In this document: positions 1 through 5,186 of the stretch, in pieces | How positions within the stretch are numbered: position 1 is the stretch's first letter | Layout of the letters: the number at the start of each line of letters is the position of its first letter | NCBI GenBank assembly: GCA_030597485.1 | Contig: JAUVRU010000202.1 | Span: forward strand, 1-5,186 | Origin: Anaerolineae bacterium | GTDB taxonomy: Bacteria > Chloroflexota > Anaerolineae > 4572-78 > NAK82 | Length of the DNA: 5,186 nucleotides | Reading direction: 5' to 3' | Notes under the pieces: generated by a model | Databases searched by the model: none | The model's input: the letters and a program-made list of their open reading frames with translations, nothing else | Told to the model about the DNA's origin: nothing | Translations under genes and position numbers: made by a program

Positions 1-1
1 C

Positions 2-103
2 AGCATCAAGCGTTTGGTGCTCACGACCAGTGTTCTGGTGGCGGTGGTCGCCTACACCATGCTCTGTGGGGGTTTGACGGCACTGGTTGCCCTGTTTATG
101 TAG
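2..103 (+). CDS. C-terminal end of an unidentified membrane protein (5' partial)
   Basis: The reading frame is open from the left window edge and ends at TAG (101-103), giving the last 33 residues of a protein. They begin SIKRL and then run into a nearly uninterrupted hydrophobic stretch (about residues 5-33, with LVAVVAY and LTALVALFM). A basic patch followed by a terminal hydrophobic segment fits the last transmembrane helix of an integral membrane protein, such as a transporter subunit. The other two forward frames are also open here but give Gly/His-rich or mixed peptides with no membrane character. The family cannot be named from so short a tail. A hairpin with a T-rich tail about 54 bp downstream fits the end of this transcription unit. 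Confidence 0.6.
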   Translation, partial: SIKRLVLTTSVLVAVVAYTMLCGGLTALVALFM

Positions 104-156
104 GGAACGTACCCCGTTACCCGGTCATTGGGTCTTCCTTCCCTCCTTTTCGTGCG

Positions 157-192
157 GAGAGGCCGCCATCTCGACGGCCTCTCTCGTATTTT
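157..192 (+). terminator. Rho-independent terminator after the left-edge gene
   Basis: GAGAGGCCG (157-165) and CGGCCTCTC (175-183) form a perfect 9-bp GC-rich stem with a 9-base loop. The plus strand then reads TCGTATTTT (184-192), an imperfect T-tract. On the minus strand the bases after the stem are A-rich instead, so the signal is oriented for plus-strand transcription, ending the gene that stops at 103 before it runs into the convergent operon. Confidence 0.75.
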
Positions 193-226
193 CGCCAAAG
201 CGACCGCTGCTCACGGTCACCGGCTT

Positions 227-263
227 AAGAAAGACGAGGCTCGCGTTGGGCCATGCCGACGCG
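227..263 (-). terminator. Weak terminator candidate for the lipoprotein/DUF4405 operon
   Basis: On the minus strand, 28 bases past the TAA at 294-292, CGCGT (263-259) can pair with ACGCG (246-242). The loop contains a further GGC/GCC pairing. A T-rich run, TCTTTCTT (234-227), follows after a spacer of about 7 bases. The internal loop and the delayed T-run make this a poor example. It is listed because it is the only terminator-like structure on this strand after the operon. Confidence 0.25.
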
Positions 264-291
264 GCTTCTGCTCGACGGTACCAACCACGGC

Positions 292-549
292 TTACGTCTC
301 TGCCTGCTTCCCAATGCGTCCCAGAAGCTGTTGCGTCATGCGCACCAGCCACCTGGCGTGAATCACCAGATGGAGAAGGACTGAAATCACGAGCGCCAGC
401 CCGGTCCACTTATGGATGTCCAACCACACCAACCGGGTGGCGAAGTACCCCTGGGGCAAGACAACCCACAGCAAGAAGGCAGAGGTGGTCAGGATCAGCG
501 CCAGGATGCCCATCACCAGGTCCAGCAAGTAGTTGCGTAGGCTGCCCAT
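292..549 (-). CDS. DUF4405-like two-helix membrane protein, probable haem-binding
   Basis: This 85-residue protein has two predicted membrane helices, about residues 9-31 (LVMGILALIL, SAFLLWVVLP) and 48-68 (WTGLALVISVLLHLVIHARW). The pattern IHKWTGL followed by LLHLVIHARW, with His46, His60 and His64, is typical of the DUF4405/cytochrome b-like family. In that family, histidines at the start of and within the helix are thought to hold haem; this role is known from the family, not shown here. The frame is open up to an ATG at 591, but ATG at 549 is preferred. It overlaps the stop codon of the upstream lipoprotein gene as TGATG and has a purine-rich ribosome site at a sensible distance. The protein is probably an electron-transfer or anchoring partner of that lipoprotein. 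Stop is TAA. Confidence 0.75.
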   Translation of the reverse strand: MGSLRNYLLDLVMGILALILTTSAFLLWVVLPQGYFATRLVWLDIHKWTGLALVISVLLHLVIHARWLVRMTQQLLGRIGKQAET

Positions 550-1613
550 CAGAATCCCACCCTCCCTCTTCCCAGGCATATCCAGAACCACAAGGCGTAT
601 TCAGGCGAAAGTGTGATTCGCGTGTCCGAGGGAATGTGGATGTGGGTACCTCCAAAACCTGAGAACGCCAGTGGCCCTGTCTCGTACACAAAGCCACACC
701 CCCCGTCGGCCCTGGCTTCATCAATCTGACTCACCCAGTAGCTGTCCACTGGGTCGGCCTGGCCAATGCGTTCGTGCCACGTCAACCCAATCTGGGACAG
801 GTCTCCTCGTTCTGCCAGGCTGAGCAAGGCGTCAAGAGCCGTCACGTTGCCAGGCTTCAGCACTTCGCTTCTCACGTTGTGAGCTGTCACTTCCACGCCT
901 TGGAACACGCGTTCGCCCTCGTATGTCCGCACGGTCAGCTCCGGTATGATGACCTTTCCTCCGTTGCCGGCCAGTCGCCCGACCTCCTCTCGAAAGCTAT
1001 CGTAGATGAGGTTGAGTCGCTTCCCTTGCGTCCTGTCCAGGCGCATTGTGGTATCATTCTTGTAAGGATACATATCCATGCGGAATGCGTTCGACTCGTA
1101 CCATCCATTGGAGTAGTAAGCCTCATACCACCAGCCAGTGTGTCCGTCAATGGCGTCAATCACATGGGTGTCCATTTGCTCGTCGAAATGGAAATCCAGC
1201 GCAATGTCCTGGTTCTCACTCAGATGTACCAGTATGTCAAACAGAGAGAAATGCCTCGGCTGGAAGATGTCTGGCCGGAGCGTCTTCACCTGGCTCGCCT
1301 CAAATGGAAAGGTTCCGATGTTGGCGATTTGCATCTCACCAGGCCCAGCCGGAATGCTGCCCGAATTGGACCCGGGCAGTGACCAGGTCCCATCCTCGGC
1401 CGGAAAGGGAATGAGCTGGGAAGGGTTCTCGCTCGGTGGCGGCGCAGCTTGTCCTTCCGCTTCCGGATTCACCGGTGCCGCGCACGCAGACAAGAGGGTT
1501 CCTGCGCTGCCCAGGACCAGACTGCCACATGCCACTCGTTTGATGAATTGGCGCCGTGAGACCGGTTGGGCTGGGACATGTCCGGTACCTTCGCGACTTC
1601 GCCGTTTCGACAT
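549..1613 (-). CDS. Tat-exported lipoprotein with two DUF4430-like repeats
   Basis: This 354-residue protein has a twin-arginine signal (SRRQFIK, residues 19-25), a hydrophobic stretch (28-41) and a lipobox LSAC with Cys44. It should therefore be exported folded and lipid-anchored on the outer face of a membrane. A Pro/Ser-rich linker follows (about 47-92). Two regions look like diverged copies of one fold. Residues 121-206 contain SLFDILVHLSENQ, VIDAIDGHTGWWYEAYYSNGW and a late NDTTMRL strand, and residues 256-347 contain TALDALLSLAERGD, YWVSQIDE, CGFVYETG and SDTRITL. The order (helix with xLDxLL, VxxIDG, W/F-Y-x-x-NG, late beta strand) recalls DUF4430/transcobalamin C-terminal-like beta-grasp domains. 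The assignment is by pattern memory and moderate. No cofactor site is evident. The gene is expressed with the DUF4405-like gene through a TGATG overlap. Start ATG 1613 has an ideal ribosome site. Confidence 0.8.
   Translation of the reverse strand: MSKRRSREGTGHVPAQPVSRRQFIKRVACGSLVLGSAGTLLSACAAPVNPEAEGQAAPPPSENPSQLIPFPAEDGTWSLPGSNSGSIPAGPGEMQIANIGTFPFEASQVKTLRPDIFQPRHFSLFDILVHLSENQDIALDFHFDEQMDTHVIDAIDGHTGWWYEAYYSNGWYESNAFRMDMYPYKNDTTMRLDRTQGKRLNLIYDSFREEVGRLAGNGGKVIIPELTVRTYEGERVFQGVEVTAHNVRSEVLKPGNVTALDALLSLAERGDLSQIGLTWHERIGQADPVDSYWVSQIDEARADGGCGFVYETGPLAFSGFGGTHIHIPSDTRITLSPEYALWFWICLGRGRVGF
556..566 (-). promoter_or_regulatory. Ribosome binding site that decides the DUF4405-like start
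   Basis: The minus strand reads GGGAGGGTGGG, ending six bases before ATG 549. It lies inside the last codons of the lipoprotein gene, so translation of the membrane protein is likely both coupled to and reinitiated from the upstream reading frame. Confidence 0.55.
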
Positions 1614-1616
1614 CGT

Positions 1617-1625
1617 TCACCTCCT
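1617..1625 (-). promoter_or_regulatory. Strong Shine-Dalgarno of the lipoprotein gene
   Basis: The minus strand reads AGGAGGTGA three bases before ATG 1613, a full match to the anti-Shine-Dalgarno sequence with AGGAGG placed six bases from the start. It fixes the start codon and implies efficient translation. I saw no convincing -35/-10 pair for this operon between here and about 1800 on the minus strand. Confidence 0.85.
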
Positions 1626-1777
1626 CTTGCCATACGAGACGATCCGTCGTGACGATTCCTTACCTGTGTCAGGGTGATGCGGTGCGACGCAGCCTGAATA
1701 GTGATCCGCGGCGAACAGGACGACACGTCGCTGTGCCAGGAATCGAGTGCAGTTGCCTGGGCCAGGTCTGGCTTTCT

Positions 1778-1806
1778 TTGTGATGCGTGAGACGTTGTGA
1801 TATAAT
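1778..1806 (+). promoter_or_regulatory. Sigma70-type promoter of the RsbW-like gene
   Basis: TTGTGA (1778-1783, 4 of 6 to TTGACA) and a perfect TATAAT (1801-1806) are separated by exactly 17 bases. Transcription would start near 1813, leaving a leader of roughly 38 bases. The heptamer TTGTGAT occurs twice, at 1778-1784 on the -35 box and at 1795-1801 entering the -10 box, 17 bp apart on the same strand. This could be chance or a direct-repeat operator. Confidence 0.7.
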
Positions 1807-1837
1807 CGCGTGGCCGCTTCCTGACAGCCCGCGGGAC

Positions 1838-1843
1838 AGAGGG
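1838..1843 (+). promoter_or_regulatory. Ribosome binding site supporting the GTG start
   Basis: AGAGGG lies seven bases upstream of GTG 1851. The next in-frame ATG (1932) has no comparable purine run at the right distance, so the GTG start and a 27-residue extra N-terminus are preferred. Confidence 0.6.
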
Positions 1844-1850
1844 CTGGCCG

Positions 1851-2381
1851 GTGGACATCTCGCCCACTCAGTTCAAGCGGTGCGATTTGGTGGAGGCTAC
1901 GGGTCGCAGCTGGTGGGATGACAGCAGTCTGATGGATAACGTGCCCAACAACGCGGTGTCCAGTCGAACAGCCGTGTTTCCCGGGCGGTACGGGAGCCTG
2001 GACGAGGTCGTCGACTTCGTGACTGGCGCTGCGCAAGCAGCCAGCGTGGACGCGGACGGAGTCAACGCCGTGCAATTGGCGGTGGACGAGGCGTGCAGCA
2101 ACATCATTGGCCACGCATACGGTGGCGGGGGGCGGGGTGAAATCGAGTGCACCTGCCACACCGCCCACGATCCGTGTACGGTCCAATTGCGCGATTACGG
2201 ATCGCCTTTCGATCCTTCCTGGGTGTCTGATCCAGACCTGGAGTGCGATCTGGAGGAACGCGGAGAGGGCGGTCTCGGCCTGTATATCATGCGTCGGCTG
2301 GTGGATAAGATCCATTTTGAGTGCTCGTCTGAGTCGGGCAACGTGTTGACGATGGTCAAACGCCAGGAGACATCGGGTTGA
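1851..2381 (+). CDS. RsbW-type serine kinase / anti-sigma factor (GHKL ATPase)
   Basis: This 176-residue protein has the HATPase_c_2 fold seen in RsbW and SpoIIAB. The N-box is AVDEACSNIIGHAY (77-90, with Glu80 and Asn84), the G1 box is DYGSPFDP (115-122), and the G2 lid is GEGGLGLYIMRRLVD (138-152). Family members bind ATP, hold a sigma factor inactive, and phosphorylate a serine of an anti-anti-sigma protein; other members serve partner-switching systems without a sigma factor. The first 40 residues are not part of the usual domain, and starting at Met28 would give a more standard 149-residue length. An unusual Cys/His cluster (Cys100, Cys102, His103, His106, Cys109) sits between two strands before G1. 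No partner sigma factor or STAS protein is in the window, so its target is unknown. It has its own promoter. Confidence 0.88.
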   Translation: MDISPTQFKRCDLVEATGRSWWDDSSLMDNVPNNAVSSRTAVFPGRYGSLDEVVDFVTGAAQAASVDADGVNAVQLAVDEACSNIIGHAYGGGGRGEIECTCHTAHDPCTVQLRDYGSPFDPSWVSDPDLECDLEERGEGGLGLYIMRRLVDKIHFECSSESGNVLTMVKRQETSG

Positions 2382-2431
2382 GCCACCACGCTCCCCAAGC
2401 CGACCCCGCCATCGTTGCCCGGCGTCAATTG

Positions 2432-2518
2432 ACTGGGTATGCGGCCTGCCTTCTGATGGGAGGACAGGCTGTCTGGTGTAGGTGGATGCCATCCGCCACC
2501 CAGTGATCACATACCAGT
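2432..2518 (+). other. Possible structured leader (three-way junction) before the LecA-like gene
   Basis: The 153-bp gap between the kinase and the LecA-like gene contains nested complementarity. An outer stem pairs ACTGGGTATG (2432-2441) with CATACCAGT (2510-2518), nine pairs and one bulged G. Directly abutting it, 2442-2452 pairs with 2460-2471 through GCCTG.CCT and AGG.A.CAGGC, with one bulged A. A third hairpin lies in 2481-2500 (GGTGG with CCACC, or GGAT with ATCC). The ribosome site AGGGA (2525-2529) follows seven bases after the outer stem. There is no T-tract, so a plain terminator is unlikely. Alternatives are a small inverted-repeat element or chance. A perfect 10-bp palindrome, GTCAATTGAC (2424-2433), abuts the 5' arm. 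Confidence 0.35.
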
Positions 2519-2534
2519 ATCTCTAGGGATTGAT

Positions 2535-3023
2535 ATGAACCTGTGGAAGACGATAACAGTTGGATGTCTCGTTTTCAGCTGGGTACTGGTGCTCGCGCTG
2601 GTCTGCTGCCTGGTTTTTCTGGTGGTCAGGCCATCATTCTGTCAGGGCAATGTCGCATCGCCCTTGACGACCACAACCTTGGTCCGGGCCGATGGTGAGT
2701 GGCAGAGCAGCGGGCTGTACATCAAGAAAGGGCAAAGGGTGGTGGTGGTCGCCGCCGGTGCCTGGCGACACGATGGGTACGACGATGTCTTCTATGGGCC
2801 GGATGGGGTGGGCATTTACTTCGACACTGCCGTAATGCCGGCCCATAAGGTCGGCGTGCTCCTGGGACGGGTCGGGGGAAGCGCTCCCTTTATCCTGGGC
2901 AGCAGCACCGTCTTTGTGGCCGAAGGTGACGGTTTCCTGCAATTCAGCATGAATGACGATCGAGGCGCTTATGGAAACAACTTGGGCGAGGTGCGGGTAC
3001 AGGTATTGGTCAACGGACGGTGA
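2535..3023 (+). CDS. Membrane-anchored protein with LecA/PA-IL-like lectin domain
   Basis: This 162-residue protein has one N-terminal hydrophobic helix (about 8-31) with few charges before it. The rest is a beta-rich domain probably outside the cytoplasm. It follows the order of the PA-IL-like family (Pseudomonas LecA): W56 then SGLYIKKGQRVVVVAAGAW (59-77), GPDG (88-91), GVLLGRVG (107-114), a strand TVFVAE, then FLQFSMNDDRGAYGNN (134-149). In LecA the stretch ND-V-P-G-T-Y-G-N-N provides calcium ligands Asp100, Asn107 and Asn108. The matching Asp141, Asn148 and Asn149 are kept here, while Thr104 is Ala145. Calcium or galactose binding is therefore possible but unproven, since the sugar-contacting loop is not clearly conserved. 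Start ATG has AGGGA five bases upstream. The stop overlaps the next gene's GTG by four bases, so the two are one operon. Confidence 0.75.
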   Translation: MNLWKTITVGCLVFSWVLVLALVCCLVFLVVRPSFCQGNVASPLTTTTLVRADGEWQSSGLYIKKGQRVVVVAAGAWRHDGYDDVFYGPDGVGIYFDTAVMPAHKVGVLLGRVGGSAPFILGSSTVFVAEGDGFLQFSMNDDRGAYGNNLGEVRVQVLVNGR

Positions 3024-4372
3024 GAATTGTGCCTGACGGTCCCTCTACGTCTGCGTCGGGCTCACCCGCTTGGCAGGACGAGGCTGTTTCTCGGGTCCAG
3101 AAGCCCTCCGGTCTGTTGGAGGGGCGCCTGTTTCACAAAGTGCTGGTTGCCAGCAACAAGCCCGCAGACTGGCCTCCCTGGCTGATAGCTGCCGTAGCGC
3201 TTCTTCCCACAATCGCCGTAGCCGGACTGTGGTGGATGGCAGCAGGTGGGATGGGTGCCCTCATCGTCGCGGTGATTCAGGTTTTGTTCACGGCGTCCGA
3301 CGCCCTGGTGCTGGTCAATCTGCCGCGCAGCCGCATCTCGTTTGGGCCGGTAGGACCTCAATTGTTCATTCTCGAGATACCCCGCCTGGTGATCGCCGCT
3401 CTGGCGGTCGTCCTGGCCGTTTGGGCGGGGATGATGCCTGCCCTGATAGGGGTGGTCGGCATCAACGCGGGGGCGTCATTGGCCTTGCTGTGGGGGGCGT
3501 TCAAGGAACCTGCCCGGCCCGGACTCTCCTGGTATTCGTTTGTCAGCGATTCGCTGCCCAGTGGGGCACCACCGATTCGGCTGCTGCAAGTCAGCGACCT
3601 GCACGTGGAGCGGCTGGGTCGCCGCGAGGAACAAGTGGTGCAAATGGTCCGGGAGGTGGCCGCCGACGTTGTCGTGCTGACCGGTGACTACGTTAACCTC
3701 TCCTGCGTCGACGATCCGATTGCCCACGCCGACGCCAGGCGGGTGTTGGCAGCCATGGCGGAAGCGGCAGCAAGCGCACACCCAACGTCGCCAGTCAACA
3801 TGTATGCGGTACTGGGCAGCCCGCCGGTGGATCGCAATTCGGCTCCGCTTTTTGATGGGCTGCCGATTCGGTTATTGCGGGACGAAGTAGTGACCCTGGA
3901 TGTGGGGCAGGGCCGGCAGCTGGCATTGTTGGGCCTGGACTGCACCCACGATCCTGGTTTCGATGGCCAGCAGCTGGCGCGGGTGGCAGATCAGGCGCCG
4001 GAAGGGCTGTTCCGGGTGCTTCTGTACCATTCGCCCGAACTGATGCCGGTGGCCCCTCGGTTGGGCATGGACTTGTACCTGTGTGGGCATACCCATGGGG
4101 GGCAGGTGCGACTGCCTTTCTACGGCGCCATCATCACCTCGTCCAGGGTGGGAAAACGGTATGAGATGGGCCACTATCGGGCAGGGCGTACACATCTCTA
4201 CGTGAGTCGGGGGGTCGGCATGGAAGGGATGAGCGCGCCCCGTGTGCGGTTTCTGTGCCCCCCTGAGATCACGCTGTTCTCGCTGGGGGCGACCGGGGCT
4301 GGTGCCCCAGGAATCCCTGGTGATGAATCTGATGCTAGCCCACCACCAGAATCGGCCGGTCCACCTGGCTGA
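3020..4372 (+). CDS. Membrane-bound calcineurin-like metallophosphoesterase with altered motif III
   Basis: This 450-residue protein has an N-terminal membrane region with about four helices (54-74, 78-100, 116-136, 138-160) and a cytoplasmic-type phosphoesterase domain (186-422), in the YaeI/YkuE style. Metal motifs seen are VSDLHV (Asp193, His195), LTGDYVN (Asp223), LLYHSPEL (His337) and CGHTHGGQ (His357, His359). The usual GNHD motif is replaced by GSPPVD (266-271), removing the metal-bridging Asn and catalytic His, so activity may be weak, changed or lost. Relatives cleave phosphodiesters or pyrophosphates such as UDP-diacylglucosamine; the substrate here is unknown. GTG 3020 overlaps the upstream stop (GTGA) and implies coupling; GTG 3029, behind GGTGAG, is an alternative start. 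After ITLFSL (417-422) comes a 28-residue Gly/Pro/Ser-rich tail unlike the family end, overlapping the convergent stress-protein gene. Confidence 0.85.
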   Translation: MRIVPDGPSTSASGSPAWQDEAVSRVQKPSGLLEGRLFHKVLVASNKPADWPPWLIAAVALLPTIAVAGLWWMAAGGMGALIVAVIQVLFTASDALVLVNLPRSRISFGPVGPQLFILEIPRLVIAALAVVLAVWAGMMPALIGVVGINAGASLALLWGAFKEPARPGLSWYSFVSDSLPSGAPPIRLLQVSDLHVERLGRREEQVVQMVREVAADVVVLTGDYVNLSCVDDPIAHADARRVLAAMAEAAASAHPTSPVNMYAVLGSPPVDRNSAPLFDGLPIRLLRDEVVTLDVGQGRQLALLGLDCTHDPGFDGQQLARVADQAPEGLFRVLLYHSPELMPVAPRLGMDLYLCGHTHGGQVRLPFYGAIITSSRVGKRYEMGHYRAGRTHLYVSRGVGMEGMSAPRVRFLCPPEITLFSLGATGAGAPGIPGDESDASPPPESAGPPG

Positions 4373-5156
4373 TGATGCGGTGGGCCAGATCATCCAGCAG
4401 GATGCGCTGCCAGCCTTCGCCGCGGCTGGCGCCGATAACCACCAATTGGTAGTCGCCGGTTCGGGCCTCTTCCAGTATCTCGTCCACCACCAGACCGTGC
4501 CGTACCTTGGGGTAGGGGCTCAGGTCGAGTTCTTCCAGGATGTGGACGTCCGCTGTGAACATCTCTCCTTCTCGTGTATGTTCCCGTACCAGATCTTCGG
4601 CGTCTGCTCGCAGCTGCTTTCCTCGAACACCAGGCCCGGCGCTCATCTGTGACATCACATGTAAAACGGTGATCTCTACCCCACCCCCGACCATTTCGGC
4701 CAGCTGCGTTGAGAATCGATCCAGGAGCGACGGGCTCTGGGCTCCGCTGTCACACAACAACACGTGACGGATGGGACTCACCCTGCCTTTGGCGATAAGT
4801 ACTGGGCAGGGAGAATGCTCCATCACGCGTTCAGCCGTTGAACCCAACACGAAACGTGTCAGGCCCCGGTGCTGCCTGTCACCGACGATGATCAGATCAT
4901 AATCGCCTTCCTCAGCCTCACGGATGATCTCTTCCGCCGGATGCCCGGCCCGGATCTTCGTGTCCACGGACGGAACTTCAGTCTCCAACACGACACGGGC
5001 TCTCTTCAAGGCTGACCTGGCCGGCCGACGGTCCTGCAGCGCTCTGATCACTGTCAGGACGGTGGGTGTTTCGCCGGCGCGCCCGGCCACGTGAGATGCC
5101 AGTTGCACAACGAGTTCCGAATAGGGCCAGCCACTGATGGCTATCAGAAGACGCAT
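4335..5156 (-). CDS. Tandem-domain universal stress protein (UspA family)
   Basis: This 273-residue cytoplasmic protein has two Usp domains, about 1-124 and 129-273. Domain one starts MRLLIAISG, has DYDLIIVGD (85-93), and carries a GxxGx9GS-type nucleotide loop as GDRQ...LGST (Gly92, Gly105, Ser106) with Gln95 at the second glycine, then CPVLIAKG. Domain two starts HVLLCDSG, has DYQLVVIGAS (235-244) and ends RPILVVG, but lacks the later GS of the loop (Asp254, Asp255). Family knowledge predicts ATP or AMP binding for domain one and a degenerate, perhaps dimer-forming, second domain. Start ATG 5156 is behind a good GAGGTGA site. Its promoter lies beyond the right edge. The gene is convergent with the phosphoesterase, with 3' ends overlapping by 38 bp. 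Its canonical C-terminus argues that this end is native. Confidence 0.92.
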   Translation of the reverse strand: MRLLIAISGWPYSELVVQLASHVAGRAGETPTVLTVIRALQDRRPARSALKRARVVLETEVPSVDTKIRAGHPAEEIIREAEEGDYDLIIVGDRQHRGLTRFVLGSTAERVMEHSPCPVLIAKGRVSPIRHVLLCDSGAQSPSLLDRFSTQLAEMVGGGVEITVLHVMSQMSAGPGVRGKQLRADAEDLVREHTREGEMFTADVHILEELDLSPYPKVRHGLVVDEILEEARTGDYQLVVIGASRGEGWQRILLDDLAHRIISQVDRPILVVG

Positions 5157-5163
5157 GTTCGTT

Positions 5164-5170
5164 TCACCTC
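5164..5170 (-). promoter_or_regulatory. Shine-Dalgarno of the universal stress protein gene
   Basis: The minus strand reads GAGGTGA, seven bases before ATG 5156, which confirms the start codon. Confidence 0.75.
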
Positions 5171-5186
5171 TACAGCAGCATCAAGA

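Noticed and set aside
549..591. Upstream ATG at 591 for the DUF4405-like protein, adding 14 residues.
   Set aside because: It would overlap the lipoprotein gene by 43 bases, and the extra residues (MVLDMPGKREGGIL) are not membrane-like. ATG 549 has the TGATG coupling and a ribosome site.
774..1382. Long open frame on the plus strand opposite the lipoprotein gene (202 codons).
   Set aside because: It lies within the lipoprotein coding region, whose Tat signal, lipobox and ribosome site are clear. The antisense product has no recognisable domain and no ribosome site.
1756..1772. Small inverted repeats CCTGG.G.CCAGG and GCCAG/CTGGC upstream of the kinase promoter.
   Set aside because: Arms of five bases are expected by chance at this base composition, and they do not line up with promoter elements.
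1617..2510. Long minus-strand open frame (297 codons) opposite the RsbW-like gene.
   Set aside because: The opposite frame carries intact N, G1 and G2 boxes. The minus-strand product is Arg/His-rich with no domain, typical of an antisense shadow in GC-rich DNA.
4409..4430. Perfect 7-bp stem GCCAGCC/GGCTGGC that could end phosphoesterase transcription.
   Set aside because: It lies inside well-conserved stress-protein coding sequence and no T-tract follows on the plus strand, so it is probably a by-product of GC-rich coding DNA.
1..5186. The 10-mer CAGCATCAAG is present at the extreme left end (1-10) and again at 5176-5185, hinting at a circular molecule or terminal repeat.
   Set aside because: Ten bases is short. 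Joining the ends would make the left-edge frame run antisense into the stress-protein start region, which does not look like coding sequence, so coincidence is more likely.

Overview
The window is GC-rich bacterial DNA with tightly packed genes, strong Shine-Dalgarno sites and a recognisable sigma70-type promoter. It holds six complete protein genes and the 3' end of a seventh. A Tat-type lipoprotein, an 85-residue DUF4405-like membrane protein, an RsbW-like kinase, a tandem universal stress protein and a membrane-bound YaeI/YkuE-like phosphoesterase together would fit an environmental bacterium such as a Chloroflexota member. That placement is inference from gene content only. No RNA gene, CRISPR array, transposase or intact mobile element was seen.

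Layout. (1) Positions 2-103 (+) are the C-terminal membrane helix of a gene that enters from the left, followed by a hairpin terminator near 157-192. (2) On the minus strand, a Tat-exported lipoprotein (1613-549) with two DUF4430-like beta-grasp-type repeats overlaps by one base (TGATG) the start of a DUF4405-like two-helix, probably haem-binding, membrane protein (549-292). They look like one translationally coupled operon. (3) A 237-bp intergenic stretch carries a good promoter (TATAAT at 1801-1806) driving an RsbW-type serine kinase/anti-sigma factor on the plus strand (GTG start, 1851-2381). (4) A 153-bp gap can be folded by eye into a three-way junction (2432-2518) just before the next ribosome binding site. 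(5) A membrane-anchored protein with a LecA/PA-IL-like lectin domain (2535-3023) overlaps by four bases a membrane-anchored calcineurin-like phosphoesterase (3020-4372) whose GNHD motif is replaced. (6) A two-domain universal stress protein (5156-4335, minus) converges on the phosphoesterase and overlaps its 3' end by 38 bp.

How the genes may work together. Two membrane or envelope modules can be inferred from overlaps: lipoprotein plus haem-type membrane protein, and LecA-like ectodomain plus phosphoesterase. The kinase and the stress protein suggest a stress-response neighbourhood. No partner sigma factor or anti-anti-sigma factor lies in the window. The least explained items are the LecA-like/phosphoesterase pair with its possible structured leader, and the coupled lipoprotein/DUF4405 pair.
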